Shown here: one piece after another, positions 18,961 to 28,055 of the stretch
Position numbering within the stretch: position 1 is the first letter of the stretch
How the letters are laid out: the number at the start of each line of letters is the position of its first letter
NCBI RefSeq assembly: GCF_000020605.1
Contig: NC_012781.1
Coordinates: 1,361,001 to 1,425,000 of the forward strand
DNA: 64,000 bases
DNA from: Agathobacter rectalis ATCC 33656
Lineage (GTDB): Bacteria > Bacillota > Clostridia > Lachnospirales > Lachnospiraceae
Direction: 5' to 3'
Position numbers and translations under genes: made by a program
The notes under the pieces: generated by a model
What the model saw: the letters and a program-made list of their open reading frames with translations, nothing else
Told to the model about the DNA's origin: nothing
Databases searched by the model: none

Positions 18961-21900
18961 ATGTATTTAAAGAGTTTGGAAGTACAGGGCTTTAAGTCCT
19001 TTGCCAACAAAATTGTTTTTGAGTTCCACAACGGCATCACAGGTATTGTAGGGCCAAACGGCAGTGGAAAGAGTAATGTCGCCGATGCGGTCAGATGGGT
19101 GCTCGGTGAGCAGAGCGCAAAGCAGCTTCGTGGTGCCAGCATGCAGGATGTTATTTTTGCAGGTACAGAGAACAGGAAGCCGCTTGGATACGCGTATGTT
19201 GCAATCACACTTGACAATTCAGATCATTCGCTTGCGATTGATTTCAATGAGGTTACGGTTGCCAGACGTGTTTACCGCTCAGGGGAGAGTGAGTATCTAA
19301 TCAATGGCAATCCGTGCAGACTCAAGGAGGTTTCGGAGCTTTTCTATGATACCGGTATCGGTAAAGAGGGCTATTCCATCATTGGACAGGGCCAGATTGA
19401 CAGGATTTTAAGTGGAAAGCCGGAGGAGAGGCGAGAGCTGTTTGATGAGGCTGCCGGCATTGTGAAGTTTAAAAAGAGAAAGCTTACAGCACAAAAGAAG
19501 CTCGATAATGAGCGAGAGAACCTTGTGCGTGTCAATGATATCCTGACAGAGCTTGAGAGACAGGTAGGTCCGTTACAGAGACAGTCCGAGAAGGCTCATA
19601 CATATCTTAAAAAGAGAGAAGAACTGAAGAACTACGATGTCAACATGTTTTTGCTTGAATCAGCGCGCATTGAGACCGAGCTTAAGTCAGCTGATGAGAA
19701 ATACACTATTGCTGATGACGAGCTAAAGGAGACCAACGCCACATACGAGAGCATCAAGGCAGAGTATGAGAGGCTTGGGAACGATATGCAGCAGATGGAT
19801 GAGCGTATCGAGTCTCTTCGTGAGAGCATCACAAGCACTTCATCCACCAGACAGAAGCTTGAGAATCAGATAGAGCTTTTAAAGGAGCAGATTCACACGG
19901 CCGAAATGACGGATGAGCATTTGCAGTCGCGGCTTTTAGCTATCGAAAAGGAAAAGGCGCAGCGTCTTAAAAGCAGGAAAGAGTATGATGACAAAAAGGC
20001 TGCACTGGAAGCTGATATAGAGCAGATGAAGCAGAACGAGCTTCTTGCGGTAAACGAGCATGAGGCTGTACTTGCAGAGGTCAACCGTTGCAATGACGGA
20101 CTGGAAAAGGGCAAGAATGAGCTTATCGCCCTGCTTCAGGAGCGAGGCAGTATCCAGTCAAGGCAGCAGCGTTTTGCCACTATGCTTGAGCAGATTAATA
20201 TCAGAAAGGCAGAGCTTACCAAGCGTCTTTTAGATAGAAAGACAAGGGAAGCAGGGCTTGATGATATATTGGATGAGGCTAATAAGAAGCTTAATGCTGT
20301 CAATGAAGAGATAGCCGGTTTAAAGGAAAAGGAGTCGGCTCTTTTGGCAAAGGCCAGGGAGTGGAGAGATAAGTCTAGAGAGAATGCCCGCCTGATGGAG
20401 GATGCTTCCACAGAGTATCATAAGTCTGTTTCCAGGCTTGAGTCACTTAAAAACATTGCCGAGCGCTATGATGGCTATGGTAACAGCATCAAGCGTGTTA
20501 TGGAGCAGAAGGCTAAAAATCCGGGCCTTCTCGGAGTAGTTTCAGATCTTATCCAGGTGGATAAGCGCTATGAGATAGCGATAGAGACAGCCTTAAGCGG
20601 CAATATCCAGAATATCGTCACTGAGGATGAGGCTACAGCCAAAAAGATGATTGGCTTTTTGAAGGCCAATCATTTTGGTCGGGCTACGTTTTTACCTCTT
20701 ACAAGTGTGCGTGCAAACAGAAATACTAAAAATGAGGCGGCACTCGGCGAAAAGGGTGTGCTTGGCATTGCAAATAAGCTGGTGAAGTGTGATCCGAAGT
20801 TTGATGAGGTTGTTGCATACCTGCTTGGCAGAGTGATTGTGGTGGACACAATTGACAATGCCATTGCGCTTGCAAAGAAAAATCACTATTCACTCCATAT
20901 CGTGACTGTCGAGGGCGAGTATCTGGCACCGGGAGGCTCTATGTCCGGTGGTGCGTTTAAAAATTCATCCAATCTGCTTGCGAGAAATCGTGAGATTGAG
21001 GAGCTTGAAAAGAGAGTTGATCAGACTAAGACAAAGCTTAAAGAGCTTAGAGCCAGAAAGGATGATATTGCGACTGCTATTGCGCTTGGCGAGGAGGATA
21101 TAGCAGCCACAAAGACCTTGCTGCAGGAGAAGTATATTGAGCAGAACACAGCACAGATTTCTGTTGACAGGGCAGACCAGCAAAAGAAGGAGAGTGCGAA
21201 TGTCTACGAGGATCTGCGCACAGAAAATGCCGAGATTGAAAAACAGCTCGAAGAGATAGATCAGGGCAAGAAGGATATTGCAGCGCAGCTTGAGGCATCA
21301 AAGCAGCGTGAGGAGCAGCTTGAGAAGGAAAACAGCTCATACAGTGAGATACTTGAAAAGCAGGGAGTACTTGAGCAGGAGGCTTCACACAAGGCCGCTG
21401 CCATTTCACTTGAGCTTGCAAATATTACAAAGACGGCAGAGTTTGCTATAGAAAATATCAATCGTATCAATTCAGAGATAGAGAAATTTGATGAGCAGAA
21501 GGAAAGTCTTGTGGAAGGGGCAGCTGCTGCAAAGGATGATATTAAAAAGAAGCAGGCTGATATTGATGCAATCACACAGACCATTCTGGCATCAAAGGAC
21601 AACAATTCTAAGCTTGACGAGGAGCTTAGGGAGAGCCTTACAAAAAAGGAAAAGATGTCTGAGGATTACAGAGGCTTTTTTGCAAAGCAGGAGGAAGTTT
21701 CAAAGAAACAGGCTGATCTGGATAAGGAGCTTTTCAGACTGAACAGCCAGAGAGAGAAGCTTAAGGAGGCTTCAGAGACGCAGACTAACTACATGTGGGA
21801 TGAGTATGAGCTTACTCCGCATGCGGCAGCAGAGCTTAGAAATGATGCATACGATGATCTGCCTTCATTAAAGAAGCTGATTGCAGGCATAAAGGACGAA

Positions 21901-22521
21901 ATCAGACGTCTCGGCGATGTAAATGTCAATGCTATCGAGGAATACAGGGAGATTTCAACGCGTTATGAGTTCTTAAAGGGACAGCATGATGACCTTATCG
22001 AGGCTGAAAAGACTCTGGTTGGCATCATTGATGAGCTTGACAGTGGTATGAGAAAGCAGTTTACAGAGAAGTTTGCCGAGATTCAGAGAGAGTTTGACAA
22101 GTCCTTTAAGCAGCTTTTTGGTGGTGGACATGGTTCCCTGGAGCTTGTGGAGGATGAGGATATACTTGAGTGCGGCATAAGAATCGTCGCACAGCCGCCC
22201 GGAAAGAAGCTTCAGAATATGATGCAGATGTCCGGTGGAGAAAAGGCGCTCACCGCTATTGCACTTTTGTTTGCCATTCAGGCACTTAAGCCATCACCGT
22301 TTTGTCTGCTTGATGAGATTGAGGCGGCGCTTGATGATTCAAACGTTTCGCGCTATGCAAATTATCTGAACAAGCTTACAAAGAACACACAGTTTATCGT
22401 TATCACACACAGACGTGGTACAATGGCGGCTGCGGACAGACTATATGGTATCACGATGCAGGAAAAGGGTGTTTCCACACTCGTTTCAGTGAATCTAATA
22501 GAGAATGATCTGACACAGTAA
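18961..22521 (+). CDS. smc: Chromosome segregation protein SMC
   Basis: 1186 residues, full length. Condenses and segregates the chromosome with ScpA and ScpB (not in this window). Walker A GPNGSGKSN at 31-39; coiled coil about 170-500; hinge about 510-670, ending near GGSMSGGAFK; returning coiled coil about 680-1000; ABC signature QMSGGEKAL and Walker B FCLLDEIEAALDD near the C-terminus. 9 nt after rnc and 23 nt before ftsY, the usual Firmicute order. Confidence 0.97.
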   Translation: MYLKSLEVQGFKSFANKIVFEFHNGITGIVGPNGSGKSNVADAVRWVLGEQSAKQLRGASMQDVIFAGTENRKPLGYAYVAITLDNSDHSLAIDFNEVTVARRVYRSGESEYLINGNPCRLKEVSELFYDTGIGKEGYSIIGQGQIDRILSGKPEERRELFDEAAGIVKFKKRKLTAQKKLDNERENLVRVNDILTELERQVGPLQRQSEKAHTYLKKREELKNYDVNMFLLESARIETELKSADEKYTIADDELKETNATYESIKAEYERLGNDMQQMDERIESLRESITSTSSTRQKLENQIELLKEQIHTAEMTDEHLQSRLLAIEKEKAQRLKSRKEYDDKKAALEADIEQMKQNELLAVNEHEAVLAEVNRCNDGLEKGKNELIALLQERGSIQSRQQRFATMLEQINIRKAELTKRLLDRKTREAGLDDILDEANKKLNAVNEEIAGLKEKESALLAKAREWRDKSRENARLMEDASTEYHKSVSRLESLKNIAERYDGYGNSIKRVMEQKAKNPGLLGVVSDLIQVDKRYEIAIETALSGNIQNIVTEDEATAKKMIGFLKANHFGRATFLPLTSVRANRNTKNEAALGEKGVLGIANKLVKCDPKFDEVVAYLLGRVIVVDTIDNAIALAKKNHYSLHIVTVEGEYLAPGGSMSGGAFKNSSNLLARNREIEELEKRVDQTKTKLKELRARKDDIATAIALGEEDIAATKTLLQEKYIEQNTAQISVDRADQQKKESANVYEDLRTENAEIEKQLEEIDQGKKDIAAQLEASKQREEQLEKENSSYSEILEKQGVLEQEASHKAAAISLELANITKTAEFAIENINRINSEIEKFDEQKESLVEGAAAAKDDIKKKQADIDAITQTILASKDNNSKLDEELRESLTKKEKMSEDYRGFFAKQEEVSKKQADLDKELFRLNSQREKLKEASETQTNYMWDEYELTPHAAAELRNDAYDDLPSLKKLIAGIKDEIRRLGDVNVNAIEEYREISTRYEFLKGQHDDLIEAEKTLVGIIDELDSGMRKQFTEKFAEIQREFDKSFKQLFGGGHGSLELVEDEDILECGIRIVAQPPGKKLQNMMQMSGGEKALTAIALLFAIQALKPSPFCLLDEIEAALDDSNVSRYANYLNKLTKNTQFIVITHRRGTMAAADRLYGITMQEKGVSTLVSVNLIENDLTQ

Positions 22522-22544
22522 AATTTTATTTATGGAGAGTTGAA

Positions 22545-23486
22545 ATGGAAGAAAAAGAAAAGAAGCCGGGCTTTTTTAAGAGGCTCGTTTCAGGACTGAC
22601 AAAGACCAGAGACAATATTGTTTCAGGCATAGATTCACTTTTCAGTGGATTTTCACATATAGATGATGATTTTTATGAGGAGCTTGAGGAAATTCTCATC
22701 ATGGGAGATCTCGGGGTGAGAGCTACAGAGAGTATCATCGAGGATCTGCAGAGGAAGGTGAAGGAGCAGCACATCAAGGAGCCGGCAGAGTGTAAGGAAC
22801 TCTTGATTGAGAGCATCAAGGAGCAGATGAAGGTGGAGGAGACAGCCTACAGATTTGAAAATGAAAAATCTGTTGTGCTTGTAATCGGTGTCAACGGAGT
22901 AGGAAAGACTACCACTGTCGGAAAGCTTGCAGGAAAGCTTAAGGAACAGGGCAAGAAGGTAGTTATTGCAGGTGCTGATACCTTCAGGGCGGCAGCAGGC
23001 GACCAGCTGAAGGAATGGGCAAACCGCGCCGGAGTTGATATGATTGGCGGTGCCGAGGGTGCTGACCCGGGAGCTGTTGTATATGATGCAGTTGCAGCTT
23101 CTAAGGCCAGAAACGCAGATGTGCTTCTCGTGGATACAGCCGGAAGACTCCACAACAAAAAGAATCTGATGAATGAGCTCGGAAAGATTAATAAAATCCT
23201 GGAGAGTGAGTATCCGGATGCGTACAGAGAGACGCTCGTCGTGCTTGATGCGACCACAGGCCAGAATGCACTGGTTCAGGCGAGAGAGTTTTCTGATGTG
23301 GCAAAGATTTCGGGCATCGTGCTTACTAAGATGGATGGTACGGCAAAGGGCGGTATCGCTGTAGCGATACAGTCGGAGCTTTCAGTGCCGGTCAAGTATA
23401 TCGGAGTCGGTGAGACTATCGATGATTTGCAGAAATTTGATTCGGACGAGTTCGTGAATGCATTGTTTGATACTAAAACGGAATAA
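22545..23486 (+). CDS. ftsY: Signal recognition particle receptor FtsY
   Basis: 313 residues. GTPase docking SRP-ribosome complexes to the membrane. Short charged N-terminal region, N domain (about 20-100), then G domain with GVNGVGKTTTVGKLAGK, DTFRAAAGDQL, DTAGRLHNK and TKMDGTAKGG. It lacks the long acidic A domain of enterobacterial FtsY, as in most Firmicutes. Last gene of rnc-smc-ftsY. The downstream 200 nt hold a TATAAT at 23572 and a dispersed repeat. Confidence 0.97.
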   Translation: MEEKEKKPGFFKRLVSGLTKTRDNIVSGIDSLFSGFSHIDDDFYEELEEILIMGDLGVRATESIIEDLQRKVKEQHIKEPAECKELLIESIKEQMKVEETAYRFENEKSVVLVIGVNGVGKTTTVGKLAGKLKEQGKKVVIAGADTFRAAAGDQLKEWANRAGVDMIGGAEGADPGAVVYDAVAASKARNADVLLVDTAGRLHNKKNLMNELGKINKILESEYPDAYRETLVVLDATTGQNALVQAREFSDVAKISGIVLTKMDGTAKGGIAVAIQSELSVPVKYIGVGETIDDLQKFDSDEFVNALFDTKTE

Positions 23487-23587
23487 TTTGAGAATATCTT
23501 TGAGCGTATAAGTTATATTGTTTATAATAATCTGATATATCAGTTTATATATATCTGTATGGAATTTTTGGTATAATATAATGAAAA

Positions 23588-23656
23588 ATAACTATTCAGA
23601 ACCACTGAGAACAATGCATTTTTGCGAATAATGTGTGGGTGGGTATGAATAGTTAT
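23588..23656. repeat. Dispersed short inverted-repeat element, copy 1
   Basis: 69-bp element with perfect 11-bp ends ATAACTATTCA / TGAATAGTTAT. The left arm shares the 15-mer TAACTATTCAGAACC with copy 2, and the right arm shares a GAATnATGTGnGTGGG-like core. It sits between ftsY and ilvA and ends 28 nt before the ilvA ATG. Confidence 0.7.
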
Positions 23657-23683
23657 ACCGAAGAAATGAAAGGGAGAACAAAT

Positions 23684-24895
23684 ATGCTGACATTAGATAA
23701 ATTTGAAGAAGCAAGTGAGAAGGTCAAGGAGGTCACCCTTGAGACAAAGCTCATTTACAGTGACTTTTTAAGTGACCAGACAGGCAATAAGGTATATCTG
23801 AAGCCTGAAAATATGCAGTTTACCGGAGCTTACAAGGTCAGAGGTGCGTACTACAAGATAAGCACACTCACCGATGAGGAGAGGGCAAAGGGACTCATCA
23901 CAGCATCTGCAGGAAACCATGCGCAGGGTGTTGCGTATGCTGCAAAGTGCTATGGCTGCAAGGCTGTCATCGTAATGCCTACCACCACACCTCTTATCAA
24001 GGTAAACCGTACAAAGAGCTACGGCGCTGAGGTAGTGCTTTATGGAGATGTGTATGATGAGGCATGTGCCAAGGCATATGAGCTTGCAGAGAAAGAGGGC
24101 TACACATTTATCCATCCGTTTGATGATTTAGCTGTCGCAACAGGACAGGGAACTATTGCTATGGAGATATTTAAGGAGCTTCCTCTTGTTGAGTACATCC
24201 TCGTTCCAATCGGCGGCGGCGGGCTGGCAACAGGTGTATCCACACTTGCAAAGCTCTTAAACCCAAAGATTAAGGTTATCGGAGTGGAGCCGGCCGGTGC
24301 CAATTGTATGCAGGAGTCATTTAAGAACGGCAAGGTGACCACTTTACCAAGTGTAAATACTATTGCAGACGGAACAGCGGTAAAGACACCGGGCTCAAAT
24401 ATTTTCCCATACATAAAGAAAAATCTTGATGATATTATCACAGTGGAGGATGACGAGCTTATCGTGGCCTTCCTTGACATGGTTGAGAATCACAAGATGA
24501 TAGTCGAAAACTCAGGTCTTCTGACTGTAGCTGCGCTTAAGCATCTCGGAGTAAAGGACAAGAGAGTGGTTTCTATCCTAAGTGGCGGCAACATGGATGT
24601 TATTACCATGTCATCAGTTGTACAGCAGGGGCTTATTTTCAGAGACAGAATCTTTACTGTTTCAGTGCTTCTGCCGGATAAGCCGGGCGAGCTTGCCAAG
24701 GTTTCACAGACTCTTGCCGATGTACAGGGCAATGTAATCAAGCTGGAGCATAACCAGTTTGTCACTACAAACAGAAGTGCGGCTGTCGAGCTTCGCATCA
24801 CGCTTGAGTGTTTTGGTACAGAGCACAAGGAGCAGATTATTGCTGCGCTCGAGAAGAAGGGCTATAAGCCAAGAATTGTACGCACTATGATATAA
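23684..24895 (+). CDS. ilvA: Threonine ammonia-lyase (biosynthetic/catabolic type with ACT domain)
   Basis: 403 residues. PLP enzyme converting threonine to 2-oxobutanoate and ammonia. PLP Lys lies in FTGAYKVRGAYYK; the Gly-rich phosphate loop is PIGGGGLATG; SAGNHAQGVAYAA is family-typical. A C-terminal ACT-like domain (about 325-403, FTVSVLLPDKPGELAKV) matches the ~400-residue form rather than the 510-residue E. coli IlvA. The start at 23684 follows AAAGGGAGAA; an upstream ATG at 23648 lies in the repeat element. No isoleucine-operon neighbours, so its position here looks lineage-specific. Confidence 0.93.
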   Translation: MLTLDKFEEASEKVKEVTLETKLIYSDFLSDQTGNKVYLKPENMQFTGAYKVRGAYYKISTLTDEERAKGLITASAGNHAQGVAYAAKCYGCKAVIVMPTTTPLIKVNRTKSYGAEVVLYGDVYDEACAKAYELAEKEGYTFIHPFDDLAVATGQGTIAMEIFKELPLVEYILVPIGGGGLATGVSTLAKLLNPKIKVIGVEPAGANCMQESFKNGKVTTLPSVNTIADGTAVKTPGSNIFPYIKKNLDDIITVEDDELIVAFLDMVENHKMIVENSGLLTVAALKHLGVKDKRVVSILSGGNMDVITMSSVVQQGLIFRDRIFTVSVLLPDKPGELAKVSQTLADVQGNVIKLEHNQFVTTNRSAAVELRITLECFGTEHKEQIIAALEKKGYKPRIVRTMI

Positions 24896-24920
24896 AAATA
24901 AAAGTATCAAGTATTTTTAC

Positions 24921-24949
24921 TTGACACCGGGCAAACTATGTGTTATTCT
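24921..24949 (+). promoter_or_regulatory. Promoter of ylxM-ffh
   Basis: TTGACA (24921-24926), 17-nt spacer, TATTCT (24944-24949). The -35 box is inside a small hairpin TCAAGTA/TACTTGA. Confidence 0.75.
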
Positions 24950-24983
24950 ACCATAGGTTCGAGGGAAAAAGAGGATACTTGAT

Positions 24984-25328
24984 ATGGAAGAAAAACTTGA
25001 ACAGGCATATTTATATGATTTCTACGGTGAGCTTTTGAATGAGCATCAGCGTCAGGTATATGAGGATTTTGTCTTCAATGATTTGTCACTCGGTGAGATT
25101 GCATCCGAGGAGGGGATTTCCCGTCAGGGTGTTGCCGATCTGATTAAGAGATGCAATAAGAAGCTGCTTGACTATGAGGCAAAGTTGCATCTTGTTGAAA
25201 AGTTCATGTCCATAAAGAGTGACATACGAAGGATTCATGAGCTGACAAATGATTTTAAGAAATCACATAATGAGCTATTAATGAATGAAATCGAAGCTAT
25301 TTCGAATCAGATACTAGAGGAGCTGTAA
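24984..25328 (+). CDS. ylxM: YlxM-family helix-turn-helix protein
   Basis: 114 residues, UPF0122. Resembles region 4 of sigma factors: [23 protein letters not shown] then [15 protein letters not shown] forms the helix-turn-helix. In Gram-positive bacteria it always precedes ffh and has been shown to affect the SRP pathway in streptococci. Start ATG at 24984; ffh begins 1 nt after its stop. Confidence 0.93.
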
Positions 25329-25329
25329 T

Positions 25330-26706
25330 ATGGCATTTGACAGTTTATCAGAAAAACTGCAGAACGTTTTTAAGAATCTCCGCAGCAAGGGAAAGCTTAC
25401 TGAGGATGATGTAAAGGCTGCTCTTAAAGAGGTTAAGATGGCACTCCTTGAGGCCGATGTTAACTTCAAGGTTGTTAAGCAGTTCACAAAGAGTGTTCAG
25501 GAGAGAGCAATCGGACAGGATGTCATGAATGGTCTCAATCCCGGCCAGATGGTCATCAAAATCGTAAACGAAGAGATGATTAAGCTTATGGGCTCTGAGA
25601 CAACAGAGATTGCTTTCAGGCCGGGCAAGGAGCTTACCGTTATCATGATGGTAGGTCTTCAGGGAGCCGGTAAGACAACCACCACAGCAAAAATTGCCGG
25701 AAAGCTTAAGAGCAAGGGCAAGAAATCACTGCTTGTAGCCTGTGATGTATATCGTCCGGCTGCGATTGAGCAGTTAAAGATAAATGGTGAGAAGCAGGGC
25801 GTTGAGGTTTTCTCAATGGGTGACAAAAACAAGCCTGCCGACATCGCAAAGGCTGCTGTGGAGCACGCTAAGAAAAACGATTTCAATGTTGTTATCATCG
25901 ATACTGCCGGACGTCTTCATATTGATGAGGATATGATGGCAGAGCTTATTGAGATAAAAGAAGCTACTGATGTTTTCCAGACCATCCTCGTGGTAGATGC
26001 CATGACAGGTCAGGATGCGGTAAATGTAGCAGGTACCTTTGATGAAAAGATAGGAATTGACGGAGTTGTCATCACAAAGCTTGATGGTGACACCAGAGGT
26101 GGAGCGGCACTTTCAATCAGAGCCGTTACAGGAAAGCCGATACTATACGCAGGTATGGGCGAGAAGCTTTCAGACCTTGAGCAGTTCTATCCGGAGCGTA
26201 TGGCTTCAAGAATCCTCGGCATGGGCGATGTGCTTTCCATGATTGAGAAGGCGCAGGAGAACATTGATGAGGAACAGGCCAAGAAGCTTGAGCAGAAGAT
26301 GCGCAAAAATGAGTTTGATTTTGAGATGTACCTTGATTCGATGAGTCAGATGAAGAAGATGGGCGGTCTTTCAAGCGTGATGGGCATGATGCCGGGCATG
26401 GGTATCGGTGGAGGCAAGATGCCGGATATTGATACAGATGAAGCTGAAAAGGGCATGGCCCGCACAGAGGCAATCATCTATTCCATGACACCTGAGGAAA
26501 GACGAAATCCAAAGCTTCTTAATCCAAGCCGCAAGGCTCGTATTGCAAGAGGAGCAGGCGTGGATGTATCAGAGGTCAACAGACTTGTAAAGCAGTTTGA
26601 GCAGACAAAGAAGTTCATGAAGCAGATGCCCGGTATGATGGGCGGCAAGAAGGGACGCCGTGGAGGCGGTGGTCTTGGAGGCTTATTCAAAGGACTTCCG
26701 TTTTAA
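25330..26706 (+). CDS. ffh: Signal recognition particle protein Ffh
   Basis: 458 residues. SRP54 GTPase that binds signal sequences with 4.5S/6S-like scRNA and docks to FtsY. N domain 1-85; G domain with GLQGAGKTTTTAKIAGK, DVYRPAAIEQL, DTAGRLHID and TKLDGDTRGGAA; Met-rich M domain (about 325-458) ending in a Gly/Lys-rich tail. Coupled to ylxM. The scRNA gene was not found in this window. Confidence 0.97.
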   Translation: MAFDSLSEKLQNVFKNLRSKGKLTEDDVKAALKEVKMALLEADVNFKVVKQFTKSVQERAIGQDVMNGLNPGQMVIKIVNEEMIKLMGSETTEIAFRPGKELTVIMMVGLQGAGKTTTTAKIAGKLKSKGKKSLLVACDVYRPAAIEQLKINGEKQGVEVFSMGDKNKPADIAKAAVEHAKKNDFNVVIIDTAGRLHIDEDMMAELIEIKEATDVFQTILVVDAMTGQDAVNVAGTFDEKIGIDGVVITKLDGDTRGGAALSIRAVTGKPILYAGMGEKLSDLEQFYPERMASRILGMGDVLSMIEKAQENIDEEQAKKLEQKMRKNEFDFEMYLDSMSQMKKMGGLSSVMGMMPGMGIGGGKMPDIDTDEAEKGMARTEAIIYSMTPEERRNPKLLNPSRKARIARGAGVDVSEVNRLVKQFEQTKKFMKQMPGMMGGKKGRRGGGGLGGLFKGLPF

Positions 26707-26816
26707 TGGATTTCATTAAAGGAATTTCATTAAAGAATTTCATGTTTTGTTAACAAAAGTATTTATTTTACTTTTGATATATATTATTCAATAAACCTAT
26801 GAGGAGGTGAAACAAA

Positions 26817-27062
26817 ATGGCAGTAAAGATCAGATTAAGAAGAATGGGACAGAAGAAAGCTCCTTTCTATAGAATCGTAGTTGCAGACTCTAGATCACCA
26901 AGAGATGGAAGATGCATCGAGGAGATCGGAACATACGATCCAACTAAGGATCCTAGCGAGTATCATGTAAATGAGGAATTAGCTAAGAAATGGTTATCAA
27001 ACGGCGCACAGCCAACTGAGACAGTAGCTAGAATCTTCAAGAGTGCTGGTATCGAGAAATAG
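26817..27062 (+). CDS. rpsP: 30S ribosomal protein S16
   Basis: 81 residues. Family start [20 protein letters not shown] and [11 protein letters not shown] are diagnostic. Ribosome site GAGGAGGTGA precedes the ATG. Followed after 17 nt by khpA, the conserved order rpsP-khpA-rimM-trmD-rplS. Confidence 0.97.
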   Translation: MAVKIRLRRMGQKKAPFYRIVVADSRSPRDGRCIEEIGTYDPTKDPSEYHVNEELAKKWLSNGAQPTETVARIFKSAGIEK

Positions 27063-27079
27063 GATAAAGAGGTGGCGTA

Positions 27080-27310
27080 ATGAAAGAATTAGTTGAAGTA
27101 ATTGCAAAATCTTTAGTTGATTATCCGGATGAGGTTAATGTAACTGAGACCGAAAACGAGAAAGCAATTGTTTTGGAATTACGTGTTGCACAGTCTGACA
27201 TGGGCAAAGTGATCGGCAAGCAGGGACGTATTGCTAAGGCTATTCGTTCAGTTGTTAAGGCCGCAGCCTCTAAAGAAGACAAAAAGGTTATTGTTGAGAT
27301 AGTACAGTAA
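27080..27310 (+). CDS. khpA: RNA-binding KH-domain protein KhpA (YlqC)
   Basis: 76 residues, a single type II KH domain with the GKVIGKQGRIAKAIR loop (GxxG motif). KhpA forms a complex with KhpB/Jag in other Firmicutes and binds many RNAs, with effects on cell division. Translationally close to rpsP. A terminator follows, separating it from rimM. Confidence 0.94.
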   Translation: MKELVEVIAKSLVDYPDEVNVTETENEKAIVLELRVAQSDMGKVIGKQGRIAKAIRSVVKAAASKEDKKVIVEIVQ

Positions 27311-27315
27311 CATAA

Positions 27316-27346
27316 AGGCATCTCTTATGAGATGCCTGTTTTTTTA
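27316..27346 (+). terminator. Terminator after khpA
   Basis: Stem AGGCATCTC / GAGATGCCT, loop TTAT, then a T-rich tract (27339-27346). Confidence 0.9.
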
Positions 27347-27356
27347 TAATTTATAG

Positions 27357-27413
27357 TAACTATTCAGAACCGGTATTGTATGGTTTTGAGAATGTGCGTG
27401 GGCTGAATAGTTA
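27357..27413. repeat. Dispersed short inverted-repeat element, copy 2
   Basis: 57-bp element with perfect 11-bp ends TAACTATTCAG / CTGAATAGTTA. Shares TAACTATTCAGAACC and the right arm with copy 1. It sits between the khpA terminator and the rimM ribosome site, so it replaces the usual tight khpA-rimM junction. Confidence 0.7.
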
Positions 27414-27442
27414 TGATTTATATTAATATCAGGAGACAGAGA

Positions 27443-27949
27443 ATGGAAGATTTACTACAGGTAGGTGTAATTACGAGCACACACGGCATTCGCGGTGAGG
27501 TAAAGGTGTTCCCAACCACTGACGATGCTGCCCGTTTTAAAAAGCTTAAAAATGTCATTCTGGATAATGGCAAAGAGCGCAGGGATTTGGAAATAACTTC
27601 TGTCAAATTTTTCAAGAACCAGGTTATCTTGAAATTTAAGGGCATAGATGACATAAATGATGTAGAAAAATATAAAAAGGCACCTCTTTTTGTGACAAGG
27701 GAAAATGCGGTGCCACTTGAGGAAAATGAGTACTTTATAGCTGATCTTATCGGGCTTTCCGTCACATCAGACGAAGGAGAGGAGCTTGGAGTTATAGATG
27801 ATGTGCTCCAGACCGGTGCCAACGATGTGTATGTTGTTAAGAAAGCCGGTGCAAATGATCTGCTGATTCCGGCAATAAAGGATTGTATACTGGACGTTGA
27901 TGTGGAAAATGGCACGATGAAGGTGCATCTGCTGGCAGGTTTGAGATAG
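27443..27949 (+). CDS. rimM: 16S rRNA processing protein RimM
   Basis: 168 residues. Assists maturation of the 30S head and binds S19. N-terminal RimM barrel (about 5-85: [19 protein letters not shown]) and C-terminal PRC barrel (about 95-166: [13 protein letters not shown] to [18 protein letters not shown]). The start at 27443 follows CAGGAGACAG; the earlier in-frame ATG at 27413 lies in the repeat element. trmD begins 106 nt later. Confidence 0.95.
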   Translation: MEDLLQVGVITSTHGIRGEVKVFPTTDDAARFKKLKNVILDNGKERRDLEITSVKFFKNQVILKFKGIDDINDVEKYKKAPLFVTRENAVPLEENEYFIADLIGLSVTSDEGEELGVIDDVLQTGANDVYVVKKAGANDLLIPAIKDCILDVDVENGTMKVHLLAGLR

Positions 27950-28055
27950 CTACATCTCAAACTGCAAAAACCGTAAAATGAGATATAAAATTGAACAAAA
28001 TCATACATTTTAAATCGTAAAACTGTAAAACAGGATGATATAGGAGATATAGGAA

